In this document: positions 1 to 6,530 of the stretch, in pieces
Layout of the letters: each line of letters starts with the position of its first letter
Numbering within the stretch: the stretch's first letter is position 1
Source of the DNA: JBDTMT01 sp033764095
GTDB taxonomy: Bacteria > Desulfobacterota > Binatia > HRBIN30 > CADEER01
Direction: 5' to 3'
DNA: 28,857 bases
Assembly: GCA_033764095.1 (NCBI GenBank)
Contig: JANRJF010000433.1
Coordinates: 1-28,857 of the forward strand
The notes under the pieces: generated by a model
What the model was told of the DNA's origin: nothing
Seen by the model: the letters and a program-made list of their open reading frames with translations, nothing else
Databases searched by the model: none
Translations under genes and position numbers: made by a program

Positions 1-273
1 GACGATGCCGGCGGAGATGAAGCACTGCATCAGCACGTTGAGGATGTTCTTCGAGCGCACCAGGCCGCCGTAGAACAGCGCCAGGCCGGGCAGGGTCATC
101 ATCAGCACCAGCGCCGACGACACCAGCACCCACGCCGTGTCACCAGTGTCGAACACCGGCGGCGCCGCGGCCGCGTCCTGTCCGAAGGCGGAAGCCGCCG
201 TGAAGAGTCCGAGCGCCGCGGCCCCGAAGGCCCAGCCGCCGCGCAAGCGAAAATCGCCCGTCGATGTCGCCAT
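1..273 (-). CDS. amt: Ammonium transporter (Amt family), N-terminal part, cut by window edge
   Basis: Reading the minus strand from the ATG at 273 gives 91 residues running off the left edge. The residues after about 45 are typical of Amt channels: DTAWVLVSSALVLMMTLPGL as the first membrane helix, then ALFYGGLVRSKNILNVLMQ leading into the second. The first 30 or so residues form a cleavable signal peptide (FGAAALGLFTAASAFGQDA), as in many proteobacterial Amt proteins. The start is supported by a purine-rich ribosome site (GGGAGAAGGG) directly upstream. Amt conducts ammonium or ammonia across the inner membrane and is usually controlled by a PII protein and the nitrogen-control system. No PII gene is visible, but it could lie beyond the edge. 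A sigma-54-type promoter and an inverted repeat sit upstream, fitting nitrogen control. Confidence 0.93.
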   Translation of the reverse strand, partial: MATSTGDFRLRGGWAFGAAALGLFTAASAFGQDAAAAPPVFDTGDTAWVLVSSALVLMMTLPGLALFYGGLVRSKNILNVLMQCFISAGIV

Positions 274-330
274 TCCCTTCTCCCTCGCGTGTTAGTGCAG
301 CCGCCGACGTGACGGCGCAGCGTTCGGTAG

Positions 331-346
331 AGCAACGCGGATGCCA
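331..346 (-). promoter_or_regulatory. Probable sigma-54 (RpoN) promoter for amt
   Basis: On the minus strand the sequence is TGGCATCCGCGTTGCT. It has the invariant GG and GC of the -24/-12 elements separated by exactly 10 bases, and matches the consensus TGGCACG-N4-TTGCW except at two positions. The start of transcription would fall near 320, leaving a leader of about 47 bases before the amt ATG. Nitrogen-regulated sigma-54 promoters are common upstream of amt genes, so position and gene agree. Confidence 0.6.
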
Positions 347-390
347 TCGCGTTGTGGGGATGGGCGCGTCCGACAATCGGTCGAGCCGGA

Positions 391-430
391 CTCCATCGAT
401 AGTGTGAGGCACCTCTATCGATCGATGGAG
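391..430. promoter_or_regulatory. Inverted repeat upstream of amt, candidate activator site
   Basis: CTCCATCGAT (391-400) and ATCGATGGAG (421-430) are a perfect 10-base inverted repeat. A second nested pair, ATCGATAG (395-402) and CTATCGAT (415-422), shares part of it. The centre near 410 lies about 90 bases upstream of the start of transcription inferred from the sigma-54-type element, a usual distance for an enhancer-binding activator. It does not match the NtrC consensus, so which regulator binds, if any, is unknown. Confidence 0.45.
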
Positions 431-554
431 CATTAGCGGCTTGGATCGCGGTCGGTTCGTGCACGCGTCGCGGCGGCTGCCGCGTGAATGGGCAGCGGCG
501 CTGCGCACACGGTGGGCAGCGGAAGGTGCGGGGGCGCCGCGCGCGCGGCGGCGT

Positions 555-1202
555 TCAGTCGCGTCGTGCGGCGACGCGACGGCCGTCGTTCACACCGATG
601 AGCCCGGTGCGCACGGCGTAGAGGGCGAGGCCGACGCGATCGCGCAGGCCGAGCTTCTGAAAGATGTTGTTGAGGTGGGTCTTGATGGTGCCCTCGGTGA
701 CGCCGAGGCGATCGGCGACCTCGGCATTGCGCAGGCCGAGCGCGACGTGGCGGACGATCTCGCGCTCGCGCCGTGTCAGCGGACCCTCCGCCGCCGGCTC
801 GCGCAGTCGCGCGGTGATCTCGGCCTGCAGCGCCGGCGGCAGCCAGACGTGCCCGTCCATCACCGCGTCGATGGCGACCATCAACGTCTCGATGGCGAAG
901 CGCTTGAACACCACGCCGCGCGCGCCGGCGTGCAGCGCCGCCACCGCGTCCTCGGCGCGTTCGGTGGCGGTGACCACCAGCACCGCGACGCGCTCGCTGA
1001 GCGCCTCGATGTCGGAGAAGGTGGCGCGGTCCATCTGCAGGTCGAGCAGCAGGATGTCACAGGGGCTCTGCGCCAGGCTGGCGGCGAGGTCGTCGGCGCG
1101 CGCCAGCTCGGCGACCACGGTGACCTGCGGCTGCAGCTTGAGCATCGAGATCAGGCCCTGGCGGAAGAGGGCGTGGTCGTCGGCGATGGCGACGCGGATC
1201 AT
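555..1202 (-). CDS. NarL/FixJ-type response regulator
   Basis: This 215-residue protein has a receiver domain (about 1-115) and a LuxR-type helix-turn-helix (about 141-203). The acidic pair D8/D9, the phospho-acceptor D54 (LLLDLQ), a Thr near 78-80 and K100 are all present. The DNA-binding part has the expected LTRREREIVRHVALG and EVADRLGVTEGTIKTHLNNI. It should act as a cytoplasmic transcription regulator switched by phosphorylation. The stretch after D54 (MDRATFSDIEAL) lacks the usual MP...G loop, so the switch region is unusual. No kinase gene adjoins it; the only histidine kinase in the window is at 16581-17975, and a link between them would be guesswork. It lies upstream of amt on the same strand but more than 280 bases away, so it is probably a separate transcript. 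Confidence 0.9.
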   Translation of the reverse strand: MIRVAIADDHALFRQGLISMLKLQPQVTVVAELARADDLAASLAQSPCDILLLDLQMDRATFSDIEALSERVAVLVVTATERAEDAVAALHAGARGVVFKRFAIETLMVAIDAVMDGHVWLPPALQAEITARLREPAAEGPLTRREREIVRHVALGLRNAEVADRLGVTEGTIKTHLNNIFQKLGLRDRVGLALYAVRTGLIGVNDGRRVAARRD

Positions 1203-1294
1203 GACCGGGCGCGACTATCGGCCAGCGCTGCCGGGGTCGCAAGGGCTGGCAGCCGGCGGGTGGCGGGGCTATCACGGCGACGGCGAGGCGGATC

Positions 1295-2665
1295 ATGCTC
1301 GATGGGCTCGAACAGGCGGTGCGCGGCCGCGTCGTGCGGCGCGGCGCGGCGGACTACGACGCGGCGCGCCGCGCCGCGGTGTGGAACGGGCGCAAGCCGG
1401 CGCGCCAGCCGGACGCGATCGTGCAGGTCGCCGACGCGGCGGACGTGCAGGCGGCGGTCGCCTACGCCACCGCGCACGACCTGCGCATCGCGCTGCGCAA
1501 CGGCGGCCACAACTGGTCGGGCCTGTCGCTGCGCGACGGCGGCCTGCTGCTCGACCTGCAGGCGCTGAACGGGCTGGCCATCGATGCGCCGCGCCGCGTC
1601 GCCACCGTCGGCCCGGCGGTGCGCGGCCTGGCGCTGGCCGAGGCGCTGGCGCCGCACGGGCTGGCCTTTCCGGTCGGCCACTGCTCCAGCGTCGCGCTCG
1701 GCGGCTTCCTGCTCGGCGGCGGCTTCGGCTGGAATGCCGGCGCTTGGGGCGTCGGCTGCTTCAATGTGCGAGCGGTGGACGTGGTGCTCGCCGACGGCCG
1801 CCTGGTGCGCGCCGACGCCGAGCACGAGCCCGATCTCTTCTGGGCGGCGCGCGGCGCCGGCGCCGGCTTCTTCGGGGTGGTGACGCGCTTCGAGCTCGAC
1901 CTGCACCCGCTGCCCACCGTCATCCGCAGCAGCCTGCTGAGCTTCCCGCTCGCCCAGCTCGATGCGCTGGTCGGCTGGGTGCGCAGTCTGGTGCCGGCGT
2001 TGCCGCCGTGGGTGGAGCTCACGCTGATGATCGGCCGGCCGCCGGGCGTCGTGAGCGCGCGGCACGAGCCGGTGTGCAGCGTCTCGGTGGCGGTGTTCGC
2101 CGATACGCCGCAGCAGGCCGCCGCCGCGCTGGCGCCGCTCGCCGACTGTCCGATCGCGCCGCGCCTGGCGTGCGTGCTCGACGTGCCGAGCTCGTTCGCG
2201 GCGTTGTTCGCCGGCATGGACGAGCTCTACGTCGCCGGCCGCCGCTACCAGGTGGACACGTTGTGGTCGGATGCCGACCCCGCCGCCGTGCTCGCCACCG
2301 TCGGCGCGCACGTCGCCGCGTCACCCGGCGCCGACAACCTCGTCCTGGCGCTGCTGCTGCCGCCGCCGCCGGCCGCCGCGCCGCCGCTGCCCGATGCCGC
2401 CTTCTCGATGGTCGCGCCGCTCTACCTCGGTTGCTACGCGGTGTGGGACGACGCGGTGCACGACGCGGCGCACCTTGCCTGGTCGCGCGACCTGATGCGC
2501 GCGCTGGAGCCGCACGGCGTCGGCCACTACCTCGGCGAGGCCGACCTCACCGCCGCGCAGCGCGCCGAGCGTTCCTTCGGCGCCGCGCAGTGGCAGCGCC
2601 TGCAGGCGCTGCGCCGGCGCTACGATCCACAGCGTCGCTTGCACGGCTTTCCCGGCGCCGAGTGA
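1295..2665 (+). CDS. FAD-binding oxidoreductase, berberine-bridge-enzyme type
   Basis: This 456-residue protein is of the PCMH-type FAD-linked oxidase family. The N-terminal half carries the FAD-binding fold: RNGGHNWSG places His72, and VGHCSSVALGGFLLGGGFG places Cys130. In this family the equivalent His and Cys, about 60 residues apart, both attach covalently to FAD (8-alpha and C6 positions); the 58-residue spacing here fits bicovalent flavin attachment. The end (RRRYDPQRRLHGF) matches the short berberine-bridge C-terminal motif. Such enzymes oxidise alcohols, sugars or alkaloid-like substrates with oxygen; the substrate here cannot be read from sequence. No signal peptide is evident. It is followed after 13 bases by the DUF2007 gene, suggesting co-transcription. 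Confidence 0.88.
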   Translation: MLDGLEQAVRGRVVRRGAADYDAARRAAVWNGRKPARQPDAIVQVADAADVQAAVAYATAHDLRIALRNGGHNWSGLSLRDGGLLLDLQALNGLAIDAPRRVATVGPAVRGLALAEALAPHGLAFPVGHCSSVALGGFLLGGGFGWNAGAWGVGCFNVRAVDVVLADGRLVRADAEHEPDLFWAARGAGAGFFGVVTRFELDLHPLPTVIRSSLLSFPLAQLDALVGWVRSLVPALPPWVELTLMIGRPPGVVSARHEPVCSVSVAVFADTPQQAAAALAPLADCPIAPRLACVLDVPSSFAALFAGMDELYVAGRRYQVDTLWSDADPAAVLATVGAHVAASPGADNLVLALLLPPPPAAAPPLPDAAFSMVAPLYLGCYAVWDDAVHDAAHLAWSRDLMRALEPHGVGHYLGEADLTAAQRAERSFGAAQWQRLQALRRRYDPQRRLHGFPGAE

Positions 2666-2678
2666 GGGTCGGGCAGCG

Positions 2679-3242
2679 ATGGCGGCGCAACTGGTTCCGG
2701 TGCTGCAGTGTCGCGATCTGCAAGAGGCGCAACTCGCACAGGGCAAGCTCGCCTCCGAGGGCATCGCCGCCTTTCTGGAGAACGAGTACACCGTCGGCCT
2801 GGTGTGGACGTGGTCGAACGCCATCGGCGGCGTGCGGGTGCTGGTGCCGGAAGCGCGCGCCGACGAGGCGCGCGCCCTCCTCGCGGCCGACGCGGCGAGT
2901 CAGGTCGAGGCGTTGTTCCCGACCGCCGTGCCGGACCGCTGCCCGGCCTGCGGCTCGCTCGCCGTCAGCCGGCGCCGCCGGGTGCGCACCGCCGCGGCGC
3001 TCGCATTGCTCGTCTATGTGCCGCTGCCGGTGTGGGGCGCGTCGCTGAGTTGTGATGCGTGCGGCGCGCGCTGGCAGCTCCCGAGCGAGCCATTTCCCGA
3101 CGTGCCGGCGGCCGGCGAGCGCACGCTGCCGCGCGGTCGCCTCTTCGCCTGGTGGTTCCGGCGCCAGATCCCCTGGGTGATGCTTGTCCTGCTCGCTCTG
3201 ATCGTCTTTGGGATGACTTACGAGTACGCACGACGCCGCTAG
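2679..3242 (+). CDS. DUF2007-domain protein with zinc ribbon and membrane helices
   Basis: The 187-residue product begins with a DUF2007-like domain (about 5-75: LVPVLQCRDLQEAQLAQGKL, then GIAAFLEN and GGVRVLVPEARADEARALL), a small alpha-beta fold often called a putative signal-transducing domain. A split zinc ribbon follows, CPAC and CDAC, with a hydrophobic stretch between the two pairs (AALALLVYVPLPVW). A clear transmembrane helix closes the protein (WVMLVLLALIVFGM), with a short basic tail. Fusion of DUF2007 to a ribbon and a membrane anchor is known, but the function is not. It sits between the flavoenzyme and the GFA gene with short gaps, so the group may share a transcript. Confidence 0.75.
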   Translation: MAAQLVPVLQCRDLQEAQLAQGKLASEGIAAFLENEYTVGLVWTWSNAIGGVRVLVPEARADEARALLAADAASQVEALFPTAVPDRCPACGSLAVSRRRRVRTAAALALLVYVPLPVWGASLSCDACGARWQLPSEPFPDVPAAGERTLPRGRLFAWWFRRQIPWVMLVLLALIVFGMTYEYARRR

Positions 3243-3260
3243 CCGGCGAGGGAGTGATGC

Positions 3261-3665
3261 ATGATGCACGGAAGCTGCCTGTGCGGCGCGGTGCGCTACG
3301 AGATCGGCGCGCCGCTGATCGAGATGCACCACTGCCACTGCTCGCGCTGTCGCAAGGCGCACGGTGCGGCGTTCGCCACCTATGCGCAGACCAGCGCCGC
3401 CGAGCTGCGGCTGGTTGCCGGCGCCGACCAGGTGCGCGCCTTCCATCTGCCATCGCAGGCGCGCCGCAGCTTCTGCGCCAACTGCGGCTCGAACCTGTTC
3501 TTCGCGCTCGACAACCTACCCGACGCGGTGTGGGTGACGGTGGCGACGCTCGACGGCGAGCTGACGATGCAGCCGCAGGCGCACATCTACGTCGCCTCGA
3601 AGGCGGAGTGGCACGCCATCCTCGACGCGCTGCCGCAGTTCGCCGCGCTGCCGCCGTCGGAGTAG
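3261..3665 (+). CDS. GFA-family (CENP-V/GFA domain) zinc protein
   Basis: This 134-residue protein has the full cysteine set of the glutathione-dependent formaldehyde-activating family: GSCLCGAVRYE (Cys6, Cys8), HHCHCSRCRK (Cys25, Cys27, Cys30) and FCANCGSNLFF (Cys72, Cys75). These residues bind two zinc ions in characterised members. Most family members are annotated by homology only, and formaldehyde-glutathione chemistry has been shown for few, so the substrate is open. Two adjacent ATG codons exist at the start; the first, behind GGGAG, is used here. A second, unlike GFA protein is encoded at 27523-27891. Confidence 0.9.
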   Translation: MMHGSCLCGAVRYEIGAPLIEMHHCHCSRCRKAHGAAFATYAQTSAAELRLVAGADQVRAFHLPSQARRSFCANCGSNLFFALDNLPDAVWVTVATLDGELTMQPQAHIYVASKAEWHAILDALPQFAALPPSE

Positions 3666-3670
3666 GGCGC

Positions 3671-4144
3671 ATGCGACCGGCGCCCGCCGAGCTGAAGCGC
3701 TTCCTCGCCGCCTACGACGCGTCGATCGGCACGCTGTTCCTCGCCGGGCGTGCCGCGGTGCTGGCGGCGGCGCCGAGCGCCAATGAGCTGATCTACGACG
3801 CGTACAACGCGGTCAGCGCCGCCTATTCCTTCAGTCCGCGATTGCAGGAGGCGTTCTGCCACGTCGCCGCGTATGCTGGCCACGTGAACCTCGGCTTCAA
3901 CCGCGGCGCCGCGCTCCCCGATCCCGACGGCCTGCTCGCCGGCAGCGGCGCGCGCATCCGCCACATCCGCATCGGCGCGGCGAGCGACCTCGAACAACCG
4001 GGCGTGCAGCGGCTGCTGTGCCTGGCAGTGGAAGAGGGTCGGGCCGCGGCGGCGGCCGCCGCGCCGACGCGCGGGCGCGCCGCCGGCGCCTCGACGATCC
4101 GGCCAACGCACGGCGCCAAGCGCCGCCCGGCGGCGAAGCGCTGA
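3671..4144 (+). CDS. DUF1801-domain protein
   Basis: The ATG at 3671, five bases after the GFA stop, opens a 157-residue frame. Residues about 10-125 resemble the DUF1801 (YdhG-like) fold: an Asn-containing APSANELIYDAYNAVSAAYS segment, VAAYAGHVNLGFNRGAALPD, and IRHIRIGAASDLEQPGVQRL before the C-terminal helix. This small family resembles the iron-sulfur scaffold-related YdhG/frataxin-like fold, but its biochemical role is unknown. The last 30 residues are Ala/Arg-rich and low in complexity, perhaps a disordered basic tail. A second DUF1801 protein is encoded at 19293-19691. Confidence 0.72.
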   Translation: MRPAPAELKRFLAAYDASIGTLFLAGRAAVLAAAPSANELIYDAYNAVSAAYSFSPRLQEAFCHVAAYAGHVNLGFNRGAALPDPDGLLAGSGARIRHIRIGAASDLEQPGVQRLLCLAVEEGRAAAAAAAPTRGRAAGASTIRPTHGAKRRPAAKR

Positions 4145-4155
4145 GCAGGGTGGGC

Positions 4156-4809
4156 ATGCACATCGAGAAGGGGCATCTGGTCGTCGGCAGCTGGCAGGGC
4201 GTGCCGGTGCAGCTGCATTGGAGCCTGCCGCTCGGCATGTTCGTCTTCAGCGGGTTCGCTTTCGCGCCGACCGCGTGGTTCGGCATCGCCGTCGTCGTGC
4301 TGGTGCACGAGATCGGCCACGCCATGCTGGGGCGCCGCCTCGGCATCGAGCCGACGGCGATCTCGCTGCACGGCTTCGGCGGTGAGTGCGAGTTGGAGGA
4401 CGAGCAGACTCGCCATGAGGCGGCGGTCATCGCCTGGGGCGGCGTGCTGGCGCAGCTGGCGCTGTGCGCGGTGGTGGTCGCCGTGGCCGTGCTGGTCGGC
4501 GTCCCGGACGGTCCGCGCGTCGGCGAGTTCCTCGGCGCGCTGACCTACTCCAACCTGCGCATGGCGGCGTTCAACCTGCTGCCGATCCCGCCGCTCGACG
4601 GGTCGAAGGCGTGGTGGCTGCTGGCGCCCTACGCGCGCCGCGCCATTGCCCGCCTGCGCCGCGGTCGCGACCGTCTCGGCGCGCGCGAGGCGCTGCGCCG
4701 CATCCAGGATCTCGAGCGCCGCGCCGGCGAGACGCCGCTCGACCACGGCGTCGACGCGCAGCTGGAGCGCATCCTGCGCGACGCCGCCGATCGCCGCGAG
4801 GAAGACTGA
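4156..4809 (+). CDS. M50-type membrane metalloprotease (site-2 protease family)
   Basis: The product of 217 residues carries HEIGH (51-55) in a membrane helix, the zinc-binding and catalytic motif of site-2 proteases, and NLLPIPPLDG (140-149), whose Asp supplies the third zinc ligand. At least four hydrophobic helices are visible, in the order expected for compact M50B proteases. There is no PDZ or CBS domain. The C-terminal 65 residues are charged and probably cytoplasmic. Members cut membrane-embedded substrates, often releasing regulators, but no anti-sigma factor or obvious substrate is nearby. ATG 4156 is preferred; an in-frame GTG at 4150 is possible. The start lies 11 bases after the DUF1801 gene, so the two probably share a transcript. 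Confidence 0.85.
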   Translation: MHIEKGHLVVGSWQGVPVQLHWSLPLGMFVFSGFAFAPTAWFGIAVVVLVHEIGHAMLGRRLGIEPTAISLHGFGGECELEDEQTRHEAAVIAWGGVLAQLALCAVVVAVAVLVGVPDGPRVGEFLGALTYSNLRMAAFNLLPIPPLDGSKAWWLLAPYARRAIARLRRGRDRLGAREALRRIQDLERRAGETPLDHGVDAQLERILRDAADRREED

Positions 4810-4810
4810 C

Positions 4811-4842
4811 GCTGTTAGGCTGCTAGGCGGCTAGGCTGTTAG
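4811..4842. repeat. Four tandem copies of an octamer (GCTGYTAG)
   Basis: Four back-to-back octamers, GCTGTTAG, GCTGCTAG, GCGGCTAG and GCTGTTAG, begin directly after the stop codon of the M50 protease gene. They lie in the 180-base gap before the next gene and have no coding potential. Confidence 0.75.
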
Positions 4843-4874
4843 GGGAGCTCAAGCGAGCCTGCATCGATCAGGTC

Positions 4875-4899
4875 CCTTCCCCCGCACCGCGGGGGAAGG
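4875..4899. repeat. REP-like perfect hairpin
   Basis: CCTTCCCCCGC and GCGGGGGAAGG form an 11-base perfect stem with a 3-base loop, followed by GTCGGGATGGGGGC. This strongly resembles the intergenic palindromes scattered through many GC-rich proteobacterial genomes. It may also end transcription, but there is no T run. Confidence 0.6.
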
Positions 4900-4988
4900 T
4901 CGGGATGGGGGCCGAACCGCTGGGTAAGCCTAACGGCCTTTCCCCGCCGCGCTGGCAAGACGCCCCGGCCATCGTGCTAGCTTGAGCC

Positions 4989-5894
4989 GTGGGCATGGCC
5001 TGGGGGCGTCGGGGCATCGTATCGCTGCTGATCGGCATGGCGCTGCTCGCCGGGTGCGGGTCGGAAGGCGACGGCAGCCCGGCGCAGGCGTCGCCGCCGA
5101 CCATCGCGGTGCTGAGTGCCTTCCCCGCCGAGCTGGCGGCGGTGCTGGCGCAGGCCGAAGTCGAGGACACGCAGGTGATCGAGGGGCGCATCGTGCGCAC
5201 CGGCCGCATCGGCGACGTGCCGGTGGTGATGGCGATGACCGGCATCGGCCTGCTCAACGCCGCGGCGACGACCGAGATCGTGCTCGACCACTTCGAGGTC
5301 GCCGGGGTGGTGGTCTCCGGCGTCGCCGGCAGCCCGCGCCGCATCGGCGACGTCGTCGTGCCGCGCCGCTGGTCGCAGGCGGGCGGCGCGCCATTCGCCG
5401 CCGATGCCAGCTGGCTGCGGCGCGTCGCGCGTCTGGCGCGGGCGAAGCGCTTCGCGCTCGAGCGCTGCACCACGGTGCGCAACCAGGCGGTCTGCATGGG
5501 CTTCGACCCGGCGGTTGTCGTCGAGAGCGCCGGCTCCAGCAGCGACACGTTCGGCAACACGGCGTTCAAGTGCAACGCCAACGGCGGCGACGTGTTCGGT
5601 TGCGACGTCGCGGACGCCGCCAGCCTGCCGCCCGCCGCGCTGCGGCGCGTCGCGCCGGCGGCGCGACAGTCGGCCGATGACGAGCCGAGCTCGGTCGACA
5701 TGGAGACCGCCGCGATCGCCGCGGCGGCGTCCCGGCACGGCGTGCCGTACATCGCCTTCCGCGCCGTCTCCGACGGTGCCGAGGACCCGCTCGACCTGCC
5801 GGGCTTCCCGGCGCAGTTCTTCGCCTACTACCCGTTCGCCGCGCACAACGCCGCCGTCGCCGCCGCGACCTTCGTCCGCGAGCTCGCCCGGTGA
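4989..5894 (+). CDS. Lipoprotein nucleoside phosphorylase / nucleosidase (MTAN-like)
   Basis: The 301-residue protein starts with a lipoprotein signal, MALLAGCG, with the acylated cysteine at about residue 23. The rest matches the nucleoside phosphorylase / MTA-SAH nucleosidase superfamily: IAVLSAFPAEL (39-49), MTGIGLLNAAATTE (83-96), VVSGVAGS (108-115), SVDMETAAIAAAA (235-247), where the Glu holds the ribose, and FRAVSD (257-262) with the catalytic Asp. Family members release or phosphorolyse the base of nucleosides such as methylthioadenosine. They are normally cytoplasmic, so a membrane-anchored, exported form is notable and would act on periplasmic nucleosides. GTG 4989 and ATG 4995 are both possible starts. 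Residues 160-215 hold a Cys-containing insertion. The stop overlaps the following GNAT start by four bases. Confidence 0.85.
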   Translation: MGMAWGRRGIVSLLIGMALLAGCGSEGDGSPAQASPPTIAVLSAFPAELAAVLAQAEVEDTQVIEGRIVRTGRIGDVPVVMAMTGIGLLNAAATTEIVLDHFEVAGVVVSGVAGSPRRIGDVVVPRRWSQAGGAPFAADASWLRRVARLARAKRFALERCTTVRNQAVCMGFDPAVVVESAGSSSDTFGNTAFKCNANGGDVFGCDVADAASLPPAALRRVAPAARQSADDEPSSVDMETAAIAAAASRHGVPYIAFRAVSDGAEDPLDLPGFPAQFFAYYPFAAHNAAVAAATFVRELAR

Positions 5895-6442
5895 GCGCCG
5901 CGCCGACCCTGCGCGTCGCGACGCTCGCCGACGTGCCGGCGCTGCAGGCGTTGATCGCCGCCTCGGCGCGCGGCCTGGCGGCCGGCGACTACAGCGCGGC
6001 GCAGATCGAGGCGGCGCTCGGCACCGCGTGGGGCGTCGACAGCGAGCTGATCCGCGACGGCACCTATTTCGTCGTCGAGGCCGACGGCGAGGCGATCGCC
6101 TGCGGCGGCTGGAGCCGGCGCGCCACCCTGTTCGGCGCCGACGCGCAGCCGGGCCGCGAGTCGGCGCTGCTCGACCCGGCGCGCGACGCCGCCCGCGTCC
6201 GCGCCTTCTTCGTCCATCCCGACTGGGCGCGGCGCGGCATCGGCCGCCTGCTGCTGGCGCACTGCGAGGCGGCGGCGTCGGCGCACGGCTTCCGCCACGC
6301 CGAGTTGATGGCGACGCTGCCCGGCGTGCGGCTCTACCGCGCCTGCGGCTACGCCGGGGATGCGCGCACGACGCATGCACTGCCGGGCGGGCTGCGCATC
6401 GAGTTCGTGCCGATGCGGAAGCGGCTGGCGGCAGAGAATTGA
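5891..6442 (+). CDS. GNAT-family N-acetyltransferase
   Basis: This 183-residue protein begins at a GTG that overlaps the stop of the preceding gene (GTGA), a sign of translational coupling. It has the GNAT fold: the N-terminal helix pair (LRVATLADVPALQALIAAS), a central strand (YFVVEADGEAIACGGWSR), the acetyl-CoA-binding motif A (VRAFFVHPDWARRGIGRLLL) with the R-x-x-G-x-G/A signature, and the C-terminal MATLPGVRLYRACGYA. It probably moves an acetyl group from acetyl-CoA to an amine; the acceptor is unknown. Its stop lies two bases before the left arm of a long inverted repeat that fills the gap to the exporter gene. Confidence 0.9.
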   Translation: MSAAPTLRVATLADVPALQALIAASARGLAAGDYSAAQIEAALGTAWGVDSELIRDGTYFVVEADGEAIACGGWSRRATLFGADAQPGRESALLDPARDAARVRAFFVHPDWARRGIGRLLLAHCEAAASAHGFRHAELMATLPGVRLYRACGYAGDARTTHALPGGLRIEFVPMRKRLAAEN

Positions 6443-6444
6443 CC

Positions 6445-6530
6445 ACCAAGGCACCAAGGACACCAAGAAAGCCGGATCCATTTCCATTCCGCCACTGATC
6501 CGGCTTTCTTGGTGTCCTTGGTGTCTTGGT
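6445..6530. repeat. Long inverted repeat (MITE-like hairpin)
   Basis: Two 34-base arms (6445-6478 and 6497-6530) are complementary with a single mismatch, around an 18-base loop. The outer part of each arm is itself a run of near-octamers built on ACCAAGGC / ACCAAGGA / CACCAAGA. The element occupies the whole GNAT-to-exporter gap and its right end contains the exporter's start codon. No open reading frame or transposase is associated, so it would be a non-autonomous or REP-type element. Confidence 0.85.

Noticed and set aside
664..3048. A long 794-codon plus-strand open frame
   Set aside because: It is antisense to the response regulator and then out of frame with the FAD oxidoreductase; its translation is Arg/Ala-rich low complexity, typical of shadow frames in GC-rich DNA.
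6445..6530. Ordinary rho-independent terminator of the GNAT gene
   Set aside because: There is no T run, the arms are 34 bases long with internal near-octamer repeats, and the exporter start codon is within the right arm.
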